The notes under the pieces: generated by a model
What the model saw: the letters and a program-made list of their open reading frames with translations, nothing else
Databases searched by the model: none
Told to the model about the DNA's origin: nothing
Part shown: positions 61,414 to 64,000 of the stretch, one piece after another
Layout of the letters: every line of letters starts with the position of its first letter
Numbering within the stretch: the stretch's first letter is position 1
Position numbers and translations under genes: made by a program
Assembly: GCA_963762615.1 (NCBI GenBank)
Contig: CAVXLG010000013.1
Location: 1,488,001 to 1,552,000, forward strand
DNA from: PALSA-505 sp963762615
Lineage (GTDB): Bacteria; Actinomycetota; Actinomycetes; Streptosporangiales; Streptosporangiaceae
Reading direction: 5' to 3'
Length of the DNA: 64,000 bases

Positions 61414-62607
61414 ATGACGAAGTCGGACGACCTGCGGGCGCTGACCCTGGCGTACAGCGCGCGCAACTACGATCCGCTGCCGGTGGTGATCTCCGAGGCG
61501 GAGGGCGCCTGGGTGACCGACGTGGGCGGCCGCCGGTACCTGGACATGCTGGCTGCGTATTCGGCGATCAACTTCGGTCACCGCCATCCGCGCCTGGTAG
61601 CCGCCGCCCGGTCCCAGCTTGACCGGGTCACCCTGGTCAGCCGCGCGTTCGACCACGACCAGTTCGGGCCGTTCTGCGCCGAGCTCGCGGAGCTGGCCGG
61701 CCTGGACATGGTGCTGCCGATGAACACCGGCGCCGAGGCCGTCGAGACCGCGATCAAGACCGCGCGCAAGTGGGGGTACGAGGTCAAGGGCGTGCCGGAC
61801 GGCGAAGCGGTGATCATCGCGTTCGAGGGCAACTTCCACGGCCGGACGACCACGATCGTCAGCTTCTCCACCGACGAGGACGCGCGCGCATCCTACGGGC
61901 CGTACACGCCCGGGTTCCGGGTCGTCCCGTACGGCGACCTGGACGCGCTGGCCGCCGCGTTCGACGATCGAGTGGTGGGGGTGCTGGTCGAGCCGATCCA
62001 GGGTGAGGCCGGGGTGCTGGTGCCGCCGCCCGGCTTCCTGACCGGAGTGCGCTCGCTGTGCACCGCGCGGGACGCGCTGATGATGGCCGACGAGATCCAG
62101 TCCGGGCTGGGCCGGACCGGCGACACCTTCGCCTGCGACCACGAGGACGTGGTGCCCGACATGTACCTGCTGGGCAAGGCGCTCGGCGGCGGCATCGTCC
62201 CGGTGTCCGCGGTGGTCTCACGCCGTGACGTGCTCGGCGTTTTCCGGCCGGGCCAGCACGGGTCAACGTTCGGGGGCAACTCGATGGCCTGCGCGGTGGG
62301 CCGCGAGGTGATCGCGATGCTGTCCACCGGGGAGTACCAGGAGCGTTCGGCCAAGCTGGGCGCGCACATGCATGACCGGCTGGCCGCGCTGCCCGCCGAC
62401 GCGGTGCGCCAGGTACGCGGCCGCGGCCTGTGGGCCGGGCTGGAGTTCGCGTCGCTGTCCGGCCGGGAGGCGTGCGAGCGGCTGGCCTCGCGCGGGGTGC
62501 TGGCCAAGGACACGCACGGCACCTCGATCCGGCTGGCGCCGCCGCTGGTGATCAGCGAGCACGACCTGGACTGGGCGCTGGACCAGATCGAGGAAGTCGT
62601 CCGCTAG
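61414..62607 (+). CDS. rocD: Ornithine aminotransferase
   Basis: 397 aa PLP enzyme converting ornithine and 2-oxoglutarate to glutamate semialdehyde and glutamate. Signature MNTGAEAVETAIKTARKWGY, EGNFHGRTTTIVS, VEPIQGEAG, ADEIQSGLGRTG, PLP lysine in LLGKALGGG, GQHGSTFGGN. GGGAGG lies upstream of the ATG. Feeds the P5C dehydrogenase encoded at 22.7-24.3 kb. Confidence 0.95.
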   Translation: MTKSDDLRALTLAYSARNYDPLPVVISEAEGAWVTDVGGRRYLDMLAAYSAINFGHRHPRLVAAARSQLDRVTLVSRAFDHDQFGPFCAELAELAGLDMVLPMNTGAEAVETAIKTARKWGYEVKGVPDGEAVIIAFEGNFHGRTTTIVSFSTDEDARASYGPYTPGFRVVPYGDLDALAAAFDDRVVGVLVEPIQGEAGVLVPPPGFLTGVRSLCTARDALMMADEIQSGLGRTGDTFACDHEDVVPDMYLLGKALGGGIVPVSAVVSRRDVLGVFRPGQHGSTFGGNSMACAVGREVIAMLSTGEYQERSAKLGAHMHDRLAALPADAVRQVRGRGLWAGLEFASLSGREACERLASRGVLAKDTHGTSIRLAPPLVISEHDLDWALDQIEEVVR

Positions 62608-62731
62608 CCGCCGGATGGCGTCGGCTGGCCGCGGTTGCGCGCTACGGCGGAGCGTCAGCCCCGCTCTGGCCGGCCGGACGTCCGGCCGCGACGGACCGCC
62701 CGGGCGGCAGGGTCGAGCCGCCGCAGCCGGG

Positions 62732-63229
62732 TCAGTCGCCGCTCAGGCGCCGGTACTGGCCGGAGTAGTGCAGCAGCGGGCGGCCGTCCGGCCGGGGCGC
62801 GGTGACGCCGATGACCTCGCCGACAACGATGCTGTGATCACCGCCGTCATGCACGGCGGTGGTCCGGCACTCCAGCGCGGAGAGCGCACCGTCCAGGATG
62901 GGCGCGCCGGTCAGCGGCCCGCGATGGTAGGCCACCCCGTCGAGCTGACCCGCCAGCGGCCGCCCGCGGGTCGCCAGCCAGCGGGATAGCTTCTCCGAGT
63001 CCTCGTCGAGCACGCTGGCCGCCCAGGTGCCCGCGGCCAGTACCGCGTCGTGGAAGCGGGCTATCTTCTCCGCGCAGAACAGCACAAGCGGCGGCTCCAG
63101 CGACACCGAGGCGAAGGCGCTGACGGTCATGCTGTGCGGGACGCCCTCGAGGCTGGTGGACACGACCAGGATGCCGGTGGCGAACCGTCCCGCGGCGAGC
63201 CGGAAGGCGGCAGGGTCCACTGCGGTCAT
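62732..63229 (-). CDS. Flavin reductase-like (FMN-binding split barrel) protein
   Basis: 165 aa HpaC/DIM6-type flavin reductase. FATGILVVSTSLEGVPHSMTVSAFASVSLEPPLVLFC (about 16-52, quoted in two parts) and the C-terminal HYSGQYRRL are typical. Provides reduced FMN/FAD to a monooxygenase; the LLM protein at 3-4 kb is one conceivable partner. ATG 63229 overlaps the stop of a nine-codon ORF. Confidence 0.88.
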   Translation of the reverse strand: MTAVDPAAFRLAAGRFATGILVVSTSLEGVPHSMTVSAFASVSLEPPLVLFCAEKIARFHDAVLAAGTWAASVLDEDSEKLSRWLATRGRPLAGQLDGVAYHRGPLTGAPILDGALSALECRTTAVHDGGDHSIVVGEVIGVTAPRPDGRPLLHYSGQYRRLSGD

Positions 63230-63255
63230 TCGCGGGTCCAGATCCAGGTCCTCAT
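63226..63255 (-). CDS. Nine-codon bridging ORF (possible coupling peptide)
   Basis: ATG...TGA encoding MRTWIWTRE. Its ATG overlaps the DUF6113 stop (ATGA) and its TGA overlaps the flavin-reductase start (ATGA), so ribosomes could pass through by two re-initiation steps. Two of nine codons are Trp. Existence as a translated ORF is inferred only from geometry. Confidence 0.35.
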   Translation of the reverse strand: MRTWIWTRE

Positions 63256-63707
63256 GCCGGTAACCGTCCCCACCTGCGGCGCGGGAGCCCGGACCGCGGC
63301 CGGATCGAGACCACGAACGTCGCCCCCAGGCCGAGCAGCGCGCACGCCGACCCGCCGTAGAGAAACCACTCGCCCGCACTCGTGTTCGCGATGATCACGC
63401 TGCCGGTGGCGTCCGGCATGGCCAGCCCGAACACCGCGATGAACCAGCCGATCGCCGGGACCAGCGCGCCGGCCAGCCCCCCCATCGCCCGGCCGGCCAG
63501 CGCGCAGGTGAGGAAGATGGCGACGGCGAAACCGATGGCGGCCAGCGGGACCTGGCCGACCACGGCGCGGCTGTGCTGGAACGAGCCGATCACGCCCTCG
63601 GCGAGTCCGACCAGGAAAAGCATCGCGTAGGCGCCGCCGGTGATGAAGGCGCCCGCATGGCTGCGGGACCGCTGCGAGGCCGGCGGCGGCAGCTGCGTGA
63701 TTCCCAC
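63252..63707 (-). CDS. DUF6113 family membrane protein
   Basis: About 151 aa, four predicted helices (FITGGAYAMLFLVGLAEGVIG; VPLAAIGFAVAIFLTCALAG; GGLAGALVPAIGWFIAVFGLA, in parts; WFLYGGSACALLGLGATFVV) with SVIIANTSAGEWFLYGGS, as in the DUF6113 protein that follows mshB in actinomycetes. GTG 63707 is a best guess; no ribosome site. Confidence 0.75.
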   Translation of the reverse strand: MGITQLPPPASQRSRSHAGAFITGGAYAMLFLVGLAEGVIGSFQHSRAVVGQVPLAAIGFAVAIFLTCALAGRAMGGLAGALVPAIGWFIAVFGLAMPDATGSVIIANTSAGEWFLYGGSACALLGLGATFVVSIRPRSGLPRRRWGRLPA

Positions 63708-63762
63708 GGGCAGCAGGGTATCTCGCGGGTGCTCGCGGCCAGACCGGCCACCGGCCACGGCC

Positions 63763-64000
63763 CTAGCTGATCCCGGCGAACAGATCGTGCTCGCGGCCCG
63801 CTGCCCGGGCGCCCGGCGGCCCGGCCTGGCAGGCTGTAGCACTCGCGGCCGGCCGCCGTCTGGCGTATCCGGTTGGACAGCGCGAAGTGGTCACCGTCCA
63901 GCAAGGTGATCTGCGTCGCGTGCGCGCGCATCGCGGCCAGCTTGGCCGGCAGGTACCCGGTTCCGTCGATCTCGGCCGTCACCGGCGCCGAGCCGCACCT
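63763..64000 (-). CDS. mshB: Mycothiol biosynthesis deacetylase MshB, C-terminal part, frameshifted
   Basis: Only the 3' part is in the window. Residues LAAMRAHATQITLLDGDHFALSNRIRQ match the end of GlcNAc-Ins deacetylase MshB. The natural ending GREHDLFAGIS is in the +1 frame relative to the upstream part; one surplus base near 63798-63806 (GGGCCGCG) fits. The HPDDE motif lies outside the window. DUF6113 follows, as expected. Confidence 0.75.

Noticed and set aside
1..64000. tRNA or rRNA genes
   Set aside because: The only T-loop-like GGTTCGATTCC found belongs to tmRNA; no other cloverleaf or rRNA sequence was recognised by eye.
1..64000. Insertion sequences or prophage
   Set aside because: No transposase, integrase or phage gene was recognised; the repeats are local tandem duplications.

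Overview
The window is a GC-rich, gene-dense actinobacterial chromosome segment. Evidence for this: NTG starts, an actinobacterial ssrA, mycothiol genes (mshB plus its DUF6113 neighbour), and small actinobacteria-only families (DUF3107, DUF3117, DUF6912, DUF6758). Gene order matches two conserved actinobacterial blocks: smpB-ftsX-ftsE-prfB, and the sigE-rseA-tatB-mrp / tag / folP2 / LOG / dapD block known from mycobacteria and streptomycetes. A sedolisin-type (acid) peptidase would fit a soil actinomycete, but no species can be named.

Layout. 0-5 kb: S53 peptidase, CoA-transferase pair, LLM oxidoreductase and an AT-richer secreted protein beside tmRNA. 5-12 kb: tmRNA, a penicillin-binding-protein homologue that lacks its catalytic motifs, smpB, ftsX, ftsE and prfB. 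12-24.3 kb: large NAD-glutamate dehydrogenase, tryptophan dioxygenase, a Tat-exported PHP protein, HAD, USP, a DUF523/DUF1722 protein and P5C dehydrogenase. 24.3-26.6 kb: a repeat-rich accessory patch around a vsr endonuclease. 26.7-30.3 kb: CocE-type hydrolase and an ArsR-MFS operon with a clear operator. 30.4-34.5 kb: amino-sugar operon (hydrolase, nagA, SIS deaminase/isomerase, PIG-L deacetylase). 34.9-42.4 kb: small acidic protein, TetR, DUF3107, ferritin-like protein, DEAD helicase, hydrolase, RecB-type nuclease, MBL and MarC. 42.7-48.6 kb: membrane proteins, PHP, DUF6758, NUDIX, CitE-like lyase, Mrp and TatB. 48.7-52.4 kb: the sigE operon and O-methyltransferase. 52.4-57.3 kb: DUF3117, PaaX, tag, a DivIVA-like protein, folP2-like, LOG and dapD. 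57.4-64 kb: secreted protein, ferredoxin, dapC, cysS, rocD, flavin reductase, DUF6113 and the 3' end of mshB.

Themes. Glutamate and proline metabolism (GDH, P5CDH, ornithine aminotransferase), lysine/diaminopimelate synthesis (dapD, dapC), trans-translation (ssrA and smpB 2.3 kb apart) and division (ftsEX) are all represented. Many starts have no Shine-Dalgarno but carry TANNNT six to eight bases upstream, as expected of leaderless mRNAs. A few carry a good Shine-Dalgarno followed by ATT, ATC or CTG.

The most striking feature is the number of broken but otherwise conserved genes: prfB, a PHP phosphoesterase, rseB-like, an O-methyltransferase, folP2-like, a secreted protein and mshB each need one single-base frame change. 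Three of these breaks share the heptamer GAATCCG where homologues predict GATCCG. Sequence error is the simplest explanation. Other points worth follow-up are an RF2 whose SPF stop-codon motif reads SKY, a PBP with all three active-site motifs substituted, tandem duplications flanking vsr, and a nine-codon ORF bridging DUF6113 and flavin reductase by ATGA overlaps.
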